Positions 8,280 through 16,909 of a stretch of DNA of 64,000 nucleotides are shown here, one piece after another. How positions within the stretch are numbered: the first letter of the stretch is position 1; each line of letters begins with the position of its first letter. The position numbers were made by a program, and so were the translations under genes. Source of the DNA: JAEUHQ01 sp964538915 (lineage in GTDB: Bacteria; Planctomycetota; UBA1135; UBA2386). The DNA lies in NCBI GenBank assembly GCA_964538915.1, contig CAZIFB010000003.1, forward strand, positions 1-64,000, read 5' to 3'. The notes under the pieces are model-generated. The model was not told the DNA's origin and made no database searches. It saw only the letters and a program-made list of their open reading frames with translations.

Positions 8280-8735
8280 TCACTTCGCTTCGGAAGCGGT
8301 CGTCGGGGCGCGCGGGATCGCGGGCCCGGGCATCGGCACGAAGTCGTAGTGCTTCACGACGCCGTCGTCATCCGACCATGCGCGGCGGAACAACCAGTCG
8401 AGCACATCGGGCGGCGTACCCAGCAGACAGTGGCCGAGAGAAGCACCGCCGAGGGCCGGGAAGAACATGAACTCCGAGGCCGAGTGTTCGCCGAGCCCGT
8501 CGCCGGCCAGCTCGCTGATCGGCCAGGTGATCGGAAGCAGGACAATCGAAACGATCCCGCCGCCGATGCCGCCGATCCACGCGCCCGCGCCCGCGCAGAC
8601 GCGAACCCAGCCGGGACGGCCGAACTCGGCCGGCGGGCTCGCATCGTCGAGCGTCTCGATCGTGTCCGCCACCGCACAGGCGGACAGGCAGAGCAGTGCG
8701 GACAGGCCCAGGGAACGGAAGTAACCGCGCGCCAT
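8280..8735 (-). CDS. Small predicted lipoprotein with a hydrophobic core
   Basis: The 151-residue protein has a lipoprotein signal peptide ending in LCLSAC. Mature sequence: a Gly-rich hydrophobic segment (GIGGGIVSIVLLPITWPI), then FMFFPALGGASLGHCLLGT and a charged C-terminus. I do not recognise a family, although small lipoproteins of this general kind (YceK-like) exist. An in-frame ATG three codons upstream (8744) is equally possible. The gene converges on the DUF2235 gene with 24 bases between them and is divergent from ugd. Confidence 0.65.
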   Translation of the reverse strand: MARGYFRSLGLSALLCLSACAVADTIETLDDASPPAEFGRPGWVRVCAGAGAWIGGIGGGIVSIVLLPITWPISELAGDGLGEHSASEFMFFPALGGASLGHCLLGTPPDVLDWLFRRAWSDDDGVVKHYDFVPMPGPAIPRAPTTASEAK

Positions 8736-8922
8736 GCGCCGCATCCTACAGGGCGACCGGCAGACGACGAGCGCACGGTTCGCGTCGATGACGGCCCCAT
8801 CGCCACGGAGGCAGCACTCGCCGCGACGACCGATCCGGCGCGAACGGCCGCACGGCTGCGCACCACGGCGTGTGTTGTCGCCTCTCCGGCGCCTCGCTAC
8901 GGTCCCGTTCCCTCCCGCTCCC

Positions 8923-10221
8923 ATGAAGATCGCCATCATCGGTTCCGGTTACGTCGGCCTCGTCGTCGGCACGTGCTTCGCCGACACCGGCAACCGCGTC
9001 ACGTGCGTCGACGTCGACGACGCCAAGATCGCCCGACTGCGACGCGGCGACGTGCCGATCTACGAACCCGGCCTCGAGGAACTGCTGCAGCGCAACACCG
9101 CGGAGGGGCGCCTGTTCTTCGGCACCGACGTCGCCGGCGCTGTCCAGGCAGCACAGGTCGTGTTCATCGCCGTCGGCACTCCGCAGAACGAGGACGGCGC
9201 GGCGGACCTAAAGCACGTGCTCGCGGTTGCCGACACCATCGGCGCCAACATGAACGACCACAAGATCGTCGTGCTGAAGAGCACGGTGCCCGTCGGCACG
9301 AACCAGAAAGTGCGCGAGCGGATCGCCGCGAAGACGAAGCAGGAGTTCTCGGTCGTCAGCAATCCCGAGTTCTTGAAGGAGGGTGCCGCGATCGACGACT
9401 TCACCAAGCCTGACCGCGTCGTGGTCGGCTGCGATTCGCCGAAAGCGCGCGCGATCATGGAGGAGCTGTACTCGCCGTTCCTGCGTACGGGCAAGCCGAT
9501 GCTCATCATGGATCCAGCGTCGGCCGAGATGACGAAGTACGCGGCGAATGCGATGCTCGCGACGCGCATCTCCTTCATGAACGAGATGGCGCGCATCTGC
9601 GAGGCGGTCGGCGCCGACGTCAACCAGGTGCGCAAGGGCATCGGCACGGACGCGCGAATCGGCTTCCCCTTCCTCTTCGCCGGCGTCGGCTACGGCGGAT
9701 CGTGTTTCCCGAAGGACGTGCGAGCCCTCGTGTCGACAGCCAAGGAACACGGCTACACGCCGCACATCGTGCCCGCGGTCGAGAAGGTGAACGAAGAGCA
9801 GAAGGAGCTCCTGTTCGCGAAGGTGAAGAAGCACTTCGGCGACCTCAAGGGCAAGCACTTCGCGGTGTGGGGACTCGCGTTCAAACCGAAGACCGACGAC
9901 ATGCGCGAGGCCCCGAGCCTTGTCCTGATCGACTCGCTGCTGAAGGCGGGCGCGACCGTCACCGGTTTCGACCCCGAGGCGAACGACGAGGCGAAGCGCA
10001 TCCTCGGTACCAGGATCCGCTTCGCCGACCAGGCGCTCGAAGCCTGCACCGGCGCCGACGCGCTCATCCTCGTCACCGAGTGGAGCGAGTTCCGCCACCT
10101 CGACCTCGACGAGATCAAGTCGCGGTTGAAGCAGCGTGTGCTGTTCGACGGCCGCAACATCTGGGACGGCGAACGGGTGCGCGCGCAGGGCTTCACCTAC
10201 CACGGCATCGGCGTCCGCTGA
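8923..10221 (+). CDS. ugd: UDP-glucose 6-dehydrogenase
   Basis: The enzyme (432 residues, normal length) oxidises UDP-glucose to UDP-glucuronate with 2 NAD+, supplying uronic acid for polysaccharide or lipid decoration. The N-terminal Rossmann motif GSGYVG lies at 7-12. NPEFLKEGAA is the substrate-binding loop, and GYGGSCFPKD contains the catalytic Cys261. FKPKTDDMREAP is in the C-terminal UDP-binding domain. The start MKIAIIGSGYVG is unambiguous even though the frame is open further upstream. The leader is pyrimidine-rich (CCTCCCGCTCCC) with no Shine-Dalgarno sequence. No other capsule gene adjoins it; a UDP-GlcA-using glycosyltransferase must be elsewhere. Confidence 0.95.
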   Translation: MKIAIIGSGYVGLVVGTCFADTGNRVTCVDVDDAKIARLRRGDVPIYEPGLEELLQRNTAEGRLFFGTDVAGAVQAAQVVFIAVGTPQNEDGAADLKHVLAVADTIGANMNDHKIVVLKSTVPVGTNQKVRERIAAKTKQEFSVVSNPEFLKEGAAIDDFTKPDRVVVGCDSPKARAIMEELYSPFLRTGKPMLIMDPASAEMTKYAANAMLATRISFMNEMARICEAVGADVNQVRKGIGTDARIGFPFLFAGVGYGGSCFPKDVRALVSTAKEHGYTPHIVPAVEKVNEEQKELLFAKVKKHFGDLKGKHFAVWGLAFKPKTDDMREAPSLVLIDSLLKAGATVTGFDPEANDEAKRILGTRIRFADQALEACTGADALILVTEWSEFRHLDLDEIKSRLKQRVLFDGRNIWDGERVRAQGFTYHGIGVR

Positions 10222-10233
10222 CGCAGTCGCGCG

Positions 10234-11109
10234 TCACGCGCCGCGCTGTCGACGGACGTCGTCCAGATCCGCCGCGTCCTTTCCGGCGCCCGTCGCCTTG
10301 TCGCGAGCGCGTTGCAGCGCTTTCTTCGCCGACATCGCCTCGAGTGTCTTGTGGAGGCGCTCGGTGACGAGCGGATCGTCGTCGCCGACGTCGGCGACCG
10401 ACTGTGCGGCGTGGTCCAGAACGTGGCCCGCCGCGTCCAGGTCGCCCTTCTCGATCCAAGCCAGCGCGAGGTAGTTCGCCGCTTCGATTGTCTGACTGCC
10501 CGGGTCCGCGGCCTCGAGGGCACTCTGGAACATCGGGATCGCTTCGTCGATGCGGTGCGAGGACTGCAGGAGGCGCGCCTGCCACAGCCGCGCGTCCTGC
10601 GCGCGCGAACTCCCCGGCTCGACGGCAGCGGCCTTTGCATACGTCGCGAGCGCCTCGTCGATGCGTTTCTGGCGCCGCTGCATGTCCGCCGCACCGACCA
10701 GACCGCGCTGCGCGTAGCGCGGCGCGTCCGCGGTCGCCGCGAGGAGGTAGCCCTTCTCGGCGAGCGGCAAGCTGCCTTGCTGACGCCACAGTTCGGCCGA
10801 CGTGAACGCGGCGAACGCCGCGACCGCGGGCTCGGCACCGAAGTCGACGACCACCTTGTCGTACGCGGTCGCGGCCTGCTCGAGCGCCGCGGCACGCTCG
10901 GGGCCGCGCAGTCCCTTGCAGCGAGCAGCCACCTGCTTCGCCGACTGCAATGCAGCGCGACCGGCATCGCTGACCTTCGCCGCCTCCGTCGCGGTTTCGC
11001 CGCCGCGTTTGCCGACCGCAGGCGGCGCCTTGGTTCCGGACTCGGCACCCTGCGCTGCAAGCGCACCCATGAGCAGGAGCCCGACCAGCATCGTCCCGAC
11101 AGACTTCAT
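10234..11109 (-). CDS. Secreted TPR-containing protein
   Basis: The 291-residue protein has a signal peptide (MKSVGTMLVGLLLMGALAAQ) and a helical body with TPR-like units (for example AEKGYLLAATADAPRYAQ, RIDEALATYAKAAAVEPG and RIDEAIPMFQSALEAADPG). The C-terminus is charged. It probably is a periplasmic or envelope scaffold. It follows the ECF sigma factor gene by 36 bases on the same strand, so the two are probably co-transcribed and this may be its effector or regulator, which is inferred. No enzyme motif is seen. Confidence 0.7.
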   Translation of the reverse strand: MKSVGTMLVGLLLMGALAAQGAESGTKAPPAVGKRGGETATEAAKVSDAGRAALQSAKQVAARCKGLRGPERAAALEQAATAYDKVVVDFGAEPAVAAFAAFTSAELWRQQGSLPLAEKGYLLAATADAPRYAQRGLVGAADMQRRQKRIDEALATYAKAAAVEPGSSRAQDARLWQARLLQSSHRIDEAIPMFQSALEAADPGSQTIEAANYLALAWIEKGDLDAAGHVLDHAAQSVADVGDDDPLVTERLHKTLEAMSAKKALQRARDKATGAGKDAADLDDVRRQRGA

Positions 11110-11145
11110 GTGCTTCTCCTTGGTTCGTGCAATCCGTTCCTTCCG

Positions 11146-11694
11146 TCACGAGTCGAGGCCGTCCGCCGCGCGAACACACTCCTCGATGTCCTTCTGCACC
11201 CTCCGGCGGGCGCGGTGGAGCCGCGTCTTCACGCACTGCTCGGATCGGCTGCTGCGCACGGACAGCTCTGCGCAACAGAACCCCTCGTGGAGTCCGAGCA
11301 GAAGCTGACGATCGAGCGGCGACAGCCGATCCAGCGCCCGCCGCAGGCACGGCAACACGCATTGCGCCGGGACGCGGCGGCCTGCGATCGAGAACCAGGT
11401 GTCACTCGAGGCACCGGTCGTCTCGACGCCTTCCAGCGTCACCAGCGTCTGCTTCGCCGCGCGCTCTCGACACGAGAGGGCGATGCCACGAAGCCGGATA
11501 CGGCGCGCGATCGTCTGCACGGCCGCCCAGAAGCGATCCGGGTCGCGGGCGTCGCCGGCCCAACGCCATGCGGCCAGCGTCGCATCCTGGATCAGGTCGT
11601 CGCGATGAGCACGCGTCCAACGGTCGCCGAAGCGCCGTAGGAACTCGTTCGCATGTCGGTGTGCCAGTTGCCATGTGTCCTTCCCTCGTTCCAT
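11146..11694 (-). CDS. ECF-type RNA polymerase sigma factor
   Basis: The 182-residue protein has region 2 at about residues 15-85 (RAHRDDLIQDATLAAWRW, then RFWAAVQTIARRIRLRG) and region 4 at about 120-175 (LDRLSPLDRQLLLGLHEG, SEQCVKTRLHRARRRVQKD). It would direct RNA polymerase to a dedicated promoter set. The ATG at 11694 is preceded by GAGG at good spacing; the open frame upstream of it lacks sigma character. A Cys pair in region 4 (EGFCCAEL) is unusual. It lies directly upstream of the secreted TPR gene on the same strand. No anti-sigma factor gene is recognisable next to it. Confidence 0.82.
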   Translation of the reverse strand: MERGKDTWQLAHRHANEFLRRFGDRWTRAHRDDLIQDATLAAWRWAGDARDPDRFWAAVQTIARRIRLRGIALSCRERAAKQTLVTLEGVETTGASSDTWFSIAGRRVPAQCVLPCLRRALDRLSPLDRQLLLGLHEGFCCAELSVRSSRSEQCVKTRLHRARRRVQKDIEECVRAADGLDS

Positions 11695-11807
11695 GCCCCT
11701 CACCTCGGGGCAACGTGGTGCCGGTGTCCTGATGGCACGGCAGCGCGACATTTCCGGCGACGAACCGGAGAATCCGCGCACCACGGGACGATCGCGGCAG
11801 CAACCGA

Positions 11808-12584
11808 TCAGCCGCTGGTCGGACGGAGCGGGTTCGAGCGTCGGGACGGTGCGGCCGCGAGCACGGCTTCGCGCGACGTCTGGCCGGTCAACGCGGCGAT
11901 GCGGTCCATGATGAGCCGCGTCGCAGCGACGAGCCGCGAACGCCGGTCGCTCGCGCCGAGTGCGTCGAGTTCGACACGCCCGATCGGTTCGCCGAAGCGA
12001 ACGGTGACGCGCACCGGTCGAGGCAGGGCGCGACCCAGTGGCAGCGCGACGTTCGCACCCACGATGCCGACAGGCACGATCGGCACGTCCTCAGCCAGCA
12101 CGAGAGACACCGCGCCCGGGCTGCCGAGCATCAGCTGGCCGTCACGGCTGAGACCGCCCTCCGGGAAGATGCCGACGACCCGGCCCTGCTGCAGCACGCT
12201 CCGCGCGGCGCGCAACGCGTCGCGATTGCCCCCGTACGGCGACAAGGGAATGGCGCGGTTCCATTCGCAGAACCAGCGCACGCCCGGCTGCCGGAAGACG
12301 ACGTCCGTCATCAGGTAGGCGACCCGCCGCCGCACACTCGCGCCGAGCACGATCGGGTCGAGGAACGACGTGTGGTTCGCGGCGAGCACACACGGGCCGC
12401 GCGCGGGCGGCGCCCCTTCGACGCGCAACCGCAGCCACAATCGCAGCGCCGCGCTACAGCACGCCCAGAAGGGCCAGTAGAGCGCTTCGTTCCACCACGG
12501 CGGGCGTCCAGCGAGCCGTTCGGCTTCGTCCCGAACCGGCGGCTCCTGTCGCAGAGGCCCGGGGTCTGCCGCGGGCCCGGTCAC
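11808..12584 (-). CDS. 1-acyl-glycerol-3-phosphate acyltransferase (PlsC family)
   Basis: The 258-residue protein carries the acyltransferase blocks NHTSFLD (His71-x4-Asp76, catalytic) and GIFPEGGLS (the phosphate-binding FPEG block), followed by IVPVGIVG. A hydrophobic segment near residues 33-52 should place it at the cytoplasmic membrane, where the family acylates lysophosphatidate or a related lipid. The start is GTG 12584, immediately after the TGA of the upstream gene with no spacer, so translation is probably coupled. The C-terminal 30 residues are basic and divergent. Confidence 0.88.
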   Translation of the reverse strand: MTGPAADPGPLRQEPPVRDEAERLAGRPPWWNEALYWPFWACCSAALRLWLRLRVEGAPPARGPCVLAANHTSFLDPIVLGASVRRRVAYLMTDVVFRQPGVRWFCEWNRAIPLSPYGGNRDALRAARSVLQQGRVVGIFPEGGLSRDGQLMLGSPGAVSLVLAEDVPIVPVGIVGANVALPLGRALPRPVRVTVRFGEPIGRVELDALGASDRRSRLVAATRLIMDRIAALTGQTSREAVLAAAPSRRSNPLRPTSG

Positions 12585-13637
12585 TCACGTGCCCTGCTTC
12601 GCGCGCGTCGTCCACTCGGACCCGGGGAAGTCCGCCAGCAGCACGCCGCGGCAGCGGCCCATGATCAGCTGGTACTCCGGCCCGCGCCATTTGTTGGCGG
12701 CGAGGATCGCGTGGTAGAGCGCTTCGGCCTGCAGGCTCGGCCAGGCGTCCTTGGTCTCGAGGCGGACGCGCAGGAAGAGGAGCAGCGACTGCTTCGCGAG
12801 GTCCTTCTTCTCCGGCGTCGCTTCGTCCAGCAGGATCTGGCCGAGGCCCAGGAATGCACCCGCACGCGACGAAGCATCGACGCCGTCACGGGTGGAGAGG
12901 TCGTCGTAGATCTTCTTGGCGCCCTCGATGTCCTTCGCTTCGCGAAGGCTGTTCGCGAGCTGGATGTTCGCGCGGTTCTGGACCGTCGGGTTCGACCCGC
13001 CGGCCGCGTTCACGACGGACTGCAGACGACCCTGGAACTCCTTCGGGTTCTTCGCCGAGCCGCGCTCGGCCATCACCTGGAAGAACTCGGCCTCCACCGC
13101 GAAGCCGCTCGGCCATGCGCCGCCGATCGCTTCGTCCTTGTACTTCTTCGCGACGGCCGCCGCGTCCGAGGCCTTCTTGCCCCCGAAGCCCATGTAGTAC
13201 TCGAACTTCTGCCGGAAGACCTCGGGCAGCACTCCGGCTTCGGGGCAGCTTTTCTGCATCTCGTCGAGTGCACCGACCGCCGCCGACGCCTTGTCGTTGT
13301 CGAAGAACTGGGCTGCAGCGCCCACGAACCCGAACTGCGCCATCAGCAGGTCCTTCTCGGCGACCTTCTCGCGCGCGAGCGTCAGCATCATGTCGGGGTC
13401 CCGCAGGCCGCGGGCGTACACGTCGCGGAACTTGCCGAGCTCGACGCGCTGCACCTGGTCCGTCGCCACCGACTCGTTGCCGCCGCCCTTGCTGTAGCGC
13501 AGCTGGCGCACGTCGAAGCTGACGACCTTGACGCCCGCGATCTTGGTGCCGTTGGTCAGTTCGACCGTGTCACCCTGGGCAACCGCCGGGCAGATGCAGG
13601 ACACGAGGAAGGACGCAGCGAGAAGTCTCGACTTCAT
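12585..13637 (-). CDS. Secreted protein of unknown function, helical repeats
   Basis: The 350-residue protein has a signal peptide (MKSRLLAASFLVSCICPAVAQ). An SH3-like start of the form VELTNGTKIAGVKVV is followed by a long helical region with loosely repeated units (KKIYDDLSTRDGVDASSR, LGQILLDEATPEKKD), resembling TPR-type scaffolds. I do not recognise a named family. The signal peptide decides the start; the open frame upstream to 13751 is non-coding in character. Its stop codon directly abuts the GTG of the acyltransferase gene, so the pair is likely one transcript. Confidence 0.7.
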   Translation of the reverse strand: MKSRLLAASFLVSCICPAVAQGDTVELTNGTKIAGVKVVSFDVRQLRYSKGGGNESVATDQVQRVELGKFRDVYARGLRDPDMMLTLAREKVAEKDLLMAQFGFVGAAAQFFDNDKASAAVGALDEMQKSCPEAGVLPEVFRQKFEYYMGFGGKKASDAAAVAKKYKDEAIGGAWPSGFAVEAEFFQVMAERGSAKNPKEFQGRLQSVVNAAGGSNPTVQNRANIQLANSLREAKDIEGAKKIYDDLSTRDGVDASSRAGAFLGLGQILLDEATPEKKDLAKQSLLLFLRVRLETKDAWPSLQAEALYHAILAANKWRGPEYQLIMGRCRGVLLADFPGSEWTTRAKQGT

Positions 13638-13760
13638 GGGCCGACGGGGTCTCTGGGGAATCGGGGGCGGCGCATCATGCCGAGCCGCGGGGAGGGACAC
13701 AACGACGGGCTCCCGGGCGGGGTTCGCTCGGGAGTTGCAGGCGCGCCGCAAAACGGCGAT

Positions 13761-14642
13761 TCAGCCCGCCGCGTCGGTGCGCAGGTCCCGCACGCCTTCC
13801 CCGCGCGCGCGGACCCGCTGGCGCCCTTCCCACGTCGCGGCGAGGTCGTGCCCCAGCCGGCGGACGGCGATCAGCTCGGCGACGACCGAAACCGCGATCT
13901 CTTCGTGACTCTTGCCGCCGAGATGGGCCCCCATGGGCGTCCGCACCGTCAGGAGGAAGTCGTCCCCGATGCCGGCCGTGCGCAAGTGCTTCCACAGGAG
14001 CGCCTGCTTCGTCTTGCTGCCGATCATGCCGAGGAAGCGCAGCTTCTCGCCCGCGGCGAAGCGGCGCCCGAGCGCTTCGAGCACGACGCCATCCTCGCGA
14101 TGACCGCGCGTGACGACGACGGCGTAAGAGTTCTGGCGGATCGGCATCGCGGCGACCGCGTCCGGATAGGGCCGTGCGAGGGTGTCGTGCGCCTCGGGGA
14201 ACCGTTCGCGCGCGGCGAACTCCGGCCGATCGTCGGCCACCGTCGTGCGGAAGCCCGCGAGCGCGGCGACTTGCACGATCGCCTTGCTGACGTGACCGCC
14301 ACCGAAGATCCACAGAGCCGGCGTCGAGATCGGTTCCACGAAGATCGTCACCTCACCGCCGCACATGAGCCCCGAGTCGGGCGAATCGTCCTCGGTGAGT
14401 CGGAAGTTCAACGAACGCGGCTGTTCGTCGGCGAGCACCTGGAGGGCCGTGTCGTACACCTCGGCTTCGAGACAACCACCGCCGACCGTGCCGAGGAACG
14501 TGCCGTCGGCGAGCACGAGGAGGCGCATCGACGTGCGCCCCGGCGTCGACCCGCGCGTGCCGACGATCGTCGCGAGCGCCGCAGGAATGCCTTCGCGACG
14601 CAGTCGCACGATCTCTTCGAAGATGTCGGGGCTCTTGGACAC
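13761..14642 (-). CDS. XdhC/CoxI family protein
   Basis: The 293-residue protein matches the XdhC/CoxI family of molybdenum-cofactor chaperones, which bind and sulfurate the cofactor for xanthine dehydrogenase-type enzymes. The N-terminal half has ALATIVGTRGSTPGR and GTVGGGCLEAEV (conserved Gly-Gly-Gly-Cys). The C-terminal Rossmann-like half starts with LWIFGGGHVSKAI and includes TRGHREDGVVLEA, FLGMIGSKTK and RTPMGAHLGGKSHEEIAVS. No molybdenum hydroxylase subunits are in the window, although moaA (60158) is. The client enzyme must be encoded elsewhere. Confidence 0.88.
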   Translation of the reverse strand: MSKSPDIFEEIVRLRREGIPAALATIVGTRGSTPGRTSMRLLVLADGTFLGTVGGGCLEAEVYDTALQVLADEQPRSLNFRLTEDDSPDSGLMCGGEVTIFVEPISTPALWIFGGGHVSKAIVQVAALAGFRTTVADDRPEFAARERFPEAHDTLARPYPDAVAAMPIRQNSYAVVVTRGHREDGVVLEALGRRFAAGEKLRFLGMIGSKTKQALLWKHLRTAGIGDDFLLTVRTPMGAHLGGKSHEEIAVSVVAELIAVRRLGHDLAATWEGRQRVRARGEGVRDLRTDAAG

Positions 14643-14696
14643 GCGGGGTGTGGAGGTTAGCGGACGCGGCTCGCACCGGAACCCCGCCAGACCGAT

Positions 14697-15251
14697 TCAC
14701 CCACACGCGGCGCGCACTTCGTCCAGCGTGATCCGTTCGAGAGCCGCCCGTCCGGCCGACGTCGCCGGCGCCTTCATCACGAGGAAGCTGTCGCGCGACG
14801 AACAGCCGTGGCATCGGCCGTAGCGCACGGACTCCGCGATCACACGATCGCCGCAGTCGTCGCACACCCGCAGGTACAACGACGCGCGGCGCCGGCGCAC
14901 CGGAAGGCGGCGCGGCTCGTCGATCGGGATCTTGTGCGTGACATCGGGCGGGTGGCCGGCGAGCCGCATCAGCGACCGCCAGTGGCGGCCGTGCGCGGGG
15001 ATGTTGGCGCCGAACAGCCGGAACGCCGCGATGTGCGCCGTCTCGTGCACGAGCACCGTCTCGAGCTGATCCGGCGCGCGGCCGAGCAGCGTCGGGTTGA
15101 GTTCCACGCGACCGTTCCGCAGGAACGCGCGCCCGGCAGTGGTGGTGAGCCGTTCGTTCCACACGACACGAAGCGCAGTGTCGAGCACGCGCCACTGGGC
15201 GAGCAGGTGCGCGGCGCGGGACTCGAGTTCGGCGGACGACGGCAGGGCCAC
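14697..15251 (-). CDS. SprT-like zinc metalloprotein
   Basis: The 184-residue protein has the SprT/Spartan-like motif HETAH (69-73) and a downstream His in GRHWRSLM that would complete the zinc site. A small Cys4 ribbon follows (CDDC, then CHGC). ELNPTLLGRAPDQLETVLV matches the helix before the motif. Eukaryotic relatives are DNA-protein crosslink proteases, while the bacterial role is poorly known. It sits between the XdhC gene and a membrane-protein pair on the same strand. The start ATG follows a purine-rich stretch. The family assignment is firm and the activity is not established. Confidence 0.8.
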   Translation of the reverse strand: MALPSSAELESRAAHLLAQWRVLDTALRVVWNERLTTTAGRAFLRNGRVELNPTLLGRAPDQLETVLVHETAHIAAFRLFGANIPAHGRHWRSLMRLAGHPPDVTHKIPIDEPRRLPVRRRRASLYLRVCDDCGDRVIAESVRYGRCHGCSSRDSFLVMKAPATSAGRAALERITLDEVRAACG

Positions 15252-15282
15252 CGCCGCATCAGAACGGATCCCGCGGGAGATG

Positions 15283-15747
15283 TCAGCGCTCGACTGGTCC
15301 GATCGCCCGGCGGCGCGTGAGCTCGCGCAACGCGGTCGGCAGAGTGAGCATCGCGAAACCGACGACGGTCATCGGCAGCGTCGTCTTCATGTCCCGCGTC
15401 TGCACGAACCTGAAACCCTCGGCCGCCATCAGGCAGCCGCCGACGACGAACAGACACCAGCCGATGCCGAACCAGAGCGCGTGCCACCAGTCGCGCTGGC
15501 CGCCCGGCTTGTCACAAGCCGGAGCCGAACCCGCGGGCGTGGCGTCGGCCGCGAGCGCACGCAGGAGTTCGTTGCGCGTGGCGGGCTCGATCGACGGGTC
15601 CTTCAGGGCCTGCTCGATCAGGTCGAGGCGACGCCGATCCATTTCGATGCGCCGCTTCCGCTTCGCGACGCTCGTGAGGCTCATCGAGACGAGCACCGCG
15701 AAGGCCCCGAGGCAGACGACTCCGATCGCGATGTCCTTGTCGTTCAT
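15283..15747 (-). CDS. Membrane protein, first of a tandem paralogous pair
   Basis: The 154-residue protein has an N-terminal transmembrane segment (AIGVVCLGAFAVLVSMSL), a cytoplasmic helical stretch (RRRLDLIEQALKDPSIEPAT) and two further hydrophobic segments (LWFGIGWCLFVVGGCLMA, MTVVGFAMLTLPTAL). The same architecture and the motif LIEQALKDPSI/LLEEALKNPAI recur in the gene at 15756-16148, 8 bases upstream, which indicates a tandem duplication. The family is unknown to me; small membrane proteins with similar layouts occur in Planctomycetota and Acidobacteria. Confidence 0.7.
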   Translation of the reverse strand: MNDKDIAIGVVCLGAFAVLVSMSLTSVAKRKRRIEMDRRRLDLIEQALKDPSIEPATRNELLRALAADATPAGSAPACDKPGGQRDWWHALWFGIGWCLFVVGGCLMAAEGFRFVQTRDMKTTLPMTVVGFAMLTLPTALRELTRRRAIGPVER

Positions 15748-15755
15748 CGTTCACC

Positions 15756-16148
15756 TCACTGCGCGTGCCGCTTTCCCTCGAGTTCGCGCAGCGCGAACGG
15801 GTAGGTGACTAGTCCGAAGCCCACGATCGACGTGAGCAATCCGCCCGCGGTGGCGCTGCTCTCCCCCAGGATCTGACCGATCGCGAGCACACCGAGCCCC
15901 GTGAAGAGCGCGACCCAGCCGATCGCCAGCAGCGTCGCCAGCAGCGGACCCGAGCCCGGCGCCGACGGCGGCCGTTGGCCCGTGAGCTGGAACGTCAGGG
16001 TCTCGAGCATCGCGCGATCGATCGCCGGGTTCTTCAGCGCCTCTTCGAGCAGCCGCACCCTGTCGGCGCGCGCTTTCGACCCCTGGTCCATTGCCATCTT
16101 CACGATCACGAACACGAAGATCGGAACGAGGATGAAGGCGGCTTCCAT
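15756..16148 (-). CDS. Membrane protein, second of a tandem paralogous pair
   Basis: The 130-residue protein has an N-terminal hydrophobic segment (AAFILVPIFVFVIVKMAM), a charged helix with LLEEALKNPAIDRAMLETL, then LLATLLAIGWVALFTGLGV and GLLTSIVGFGLVTYPFAL, ending LRELEGKRHAQ. The end LREL and the middle helix match the neighbour at 15283, which has a longer linker. It precedes that neighbour in transcription. Function unknown; the shared helix may be a protein-binding segment, which is inference. Confidence 0.7.
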   Translation of the reverse strand: MEAAFILVPIFVFVIVKMAMDQGSKARADRVRLLEEALKNPAIDRAMLETLTFQLTGQRPPSAPGSGPLLATLLAIGWVALFTGLGVLAIGQILGESSATAGGLLTSIVGFGLVTYPFALRELEGKRHAQ

Positions 16149-16189
16149 GATCGAGGCGGTCGGTGAGGGCGCGGGCTACGGGACCCCCG

Positions 16190-16909
16190 TCAGTGTATTG
16201 CGGAAAGCCCCAGACCGCCGAGCAGCTGGTCCGGCCGACCGTCCCAGACCATTTCGACGTCGTCGAGGCGGCAGCGGTCGTTGCGGCGCCATACGAACGG
16301 CCATTCGAGGGCGCGTGCCGCCTCGAGGTCCGGTTCGCGGTCCCCGACCATGACCACACGTTCGGCGCCGGAGACGCGTTTCGCCTCGCGCAGCATGTCC
16401 GTTTTCGACTGCACGCCGGGGCTGTCCAGGCAGAACTGCCAGTCCGTGAGCGCCGCGAGCCCCTGCCCCTCCTGCATCGCCCCCATGTAGGTGCGACGGC
16501 AGTTGCTCGCGAGCGCGACCTTCACGCCGATGCGGCGGAGATGCGTCAGCAACGGCCGCACGCCCGCGAAGAGGTAGTCGACGCCGCTGCTCACGACCTC
16601 GATCTCCATCGGCAGGACGACCGCGCGCAGATCCTGCCAGCGATGCTTGTGGCCCTCGGGGAGGAACGGTGCCCAGACGCCGGCGTCGCGCATGCCGACG
16701 ACCGCTTCCGCTTCGGCGTCGGTCGGCATCACGATGTCGAGGCCGTTCATCGCCGCGAAGCGCTGCAGACCGCTGCGGATGGTCGGCGACCACCATCGGA
16801 ACGTGTCGTGCAGGGTGCCGTCGACGTCGAAGACGACGAGTTCGGGCGGAAGGTGGCGGCGCAGCAGGGTCACGGCGAGCAGGCTATTGGCAGACGACCT
16901 GGCGGACAC
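16190..16909 (-). CDS. HAD-family phosphatase
   Basis: The 239-residue protein has the HAD motif I FDVDGTLHDT with both Asp residues, motif II in VALASNCRR (Ser/Asn), motif III Lys in QSKTDM and motif IV VMVGDREPDLEAA. The cap region is alpha-helical, as in phosphoglycolate-phosphatase-like members. The substrate cannot be told from sequence. The start is GTG 16909, preceded by AGGT; a second GTG at 16873 is possible and would avoid the 26-base overlap with the preceding lipoprotein gene. It ends the kynurenine-region transcript. Confidence 0.85.
   Translation of the reverse strand: MSARSSANSLLAVTLLRRHLPPELVVFDVDGTLHDTFRWWSPTIRSGLQRFAAMNGLDIVMPTDAEAEAVVGMRDAGVWAPFLPEGHKHRWQDLRAVVLPMEIEVVSSGVDYLFAGVRPLLTHLRRIGVKVALASNCRRTYMGAMQEGQGLAALTDWQFCLDSPGVQSKTDMLREAKRVSGAERVVMVGDREPDLEAARALEWPFVWRRNDRCRLDDVEMVWDGRPDQLLGGLGLSAIH

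Noticed and set aside
12372..14660. A 762-codon plus-strand frame covering the XdhC and secreted-protein genes
   Set aside because: Arg-rich shadow of real minus-strand genes.
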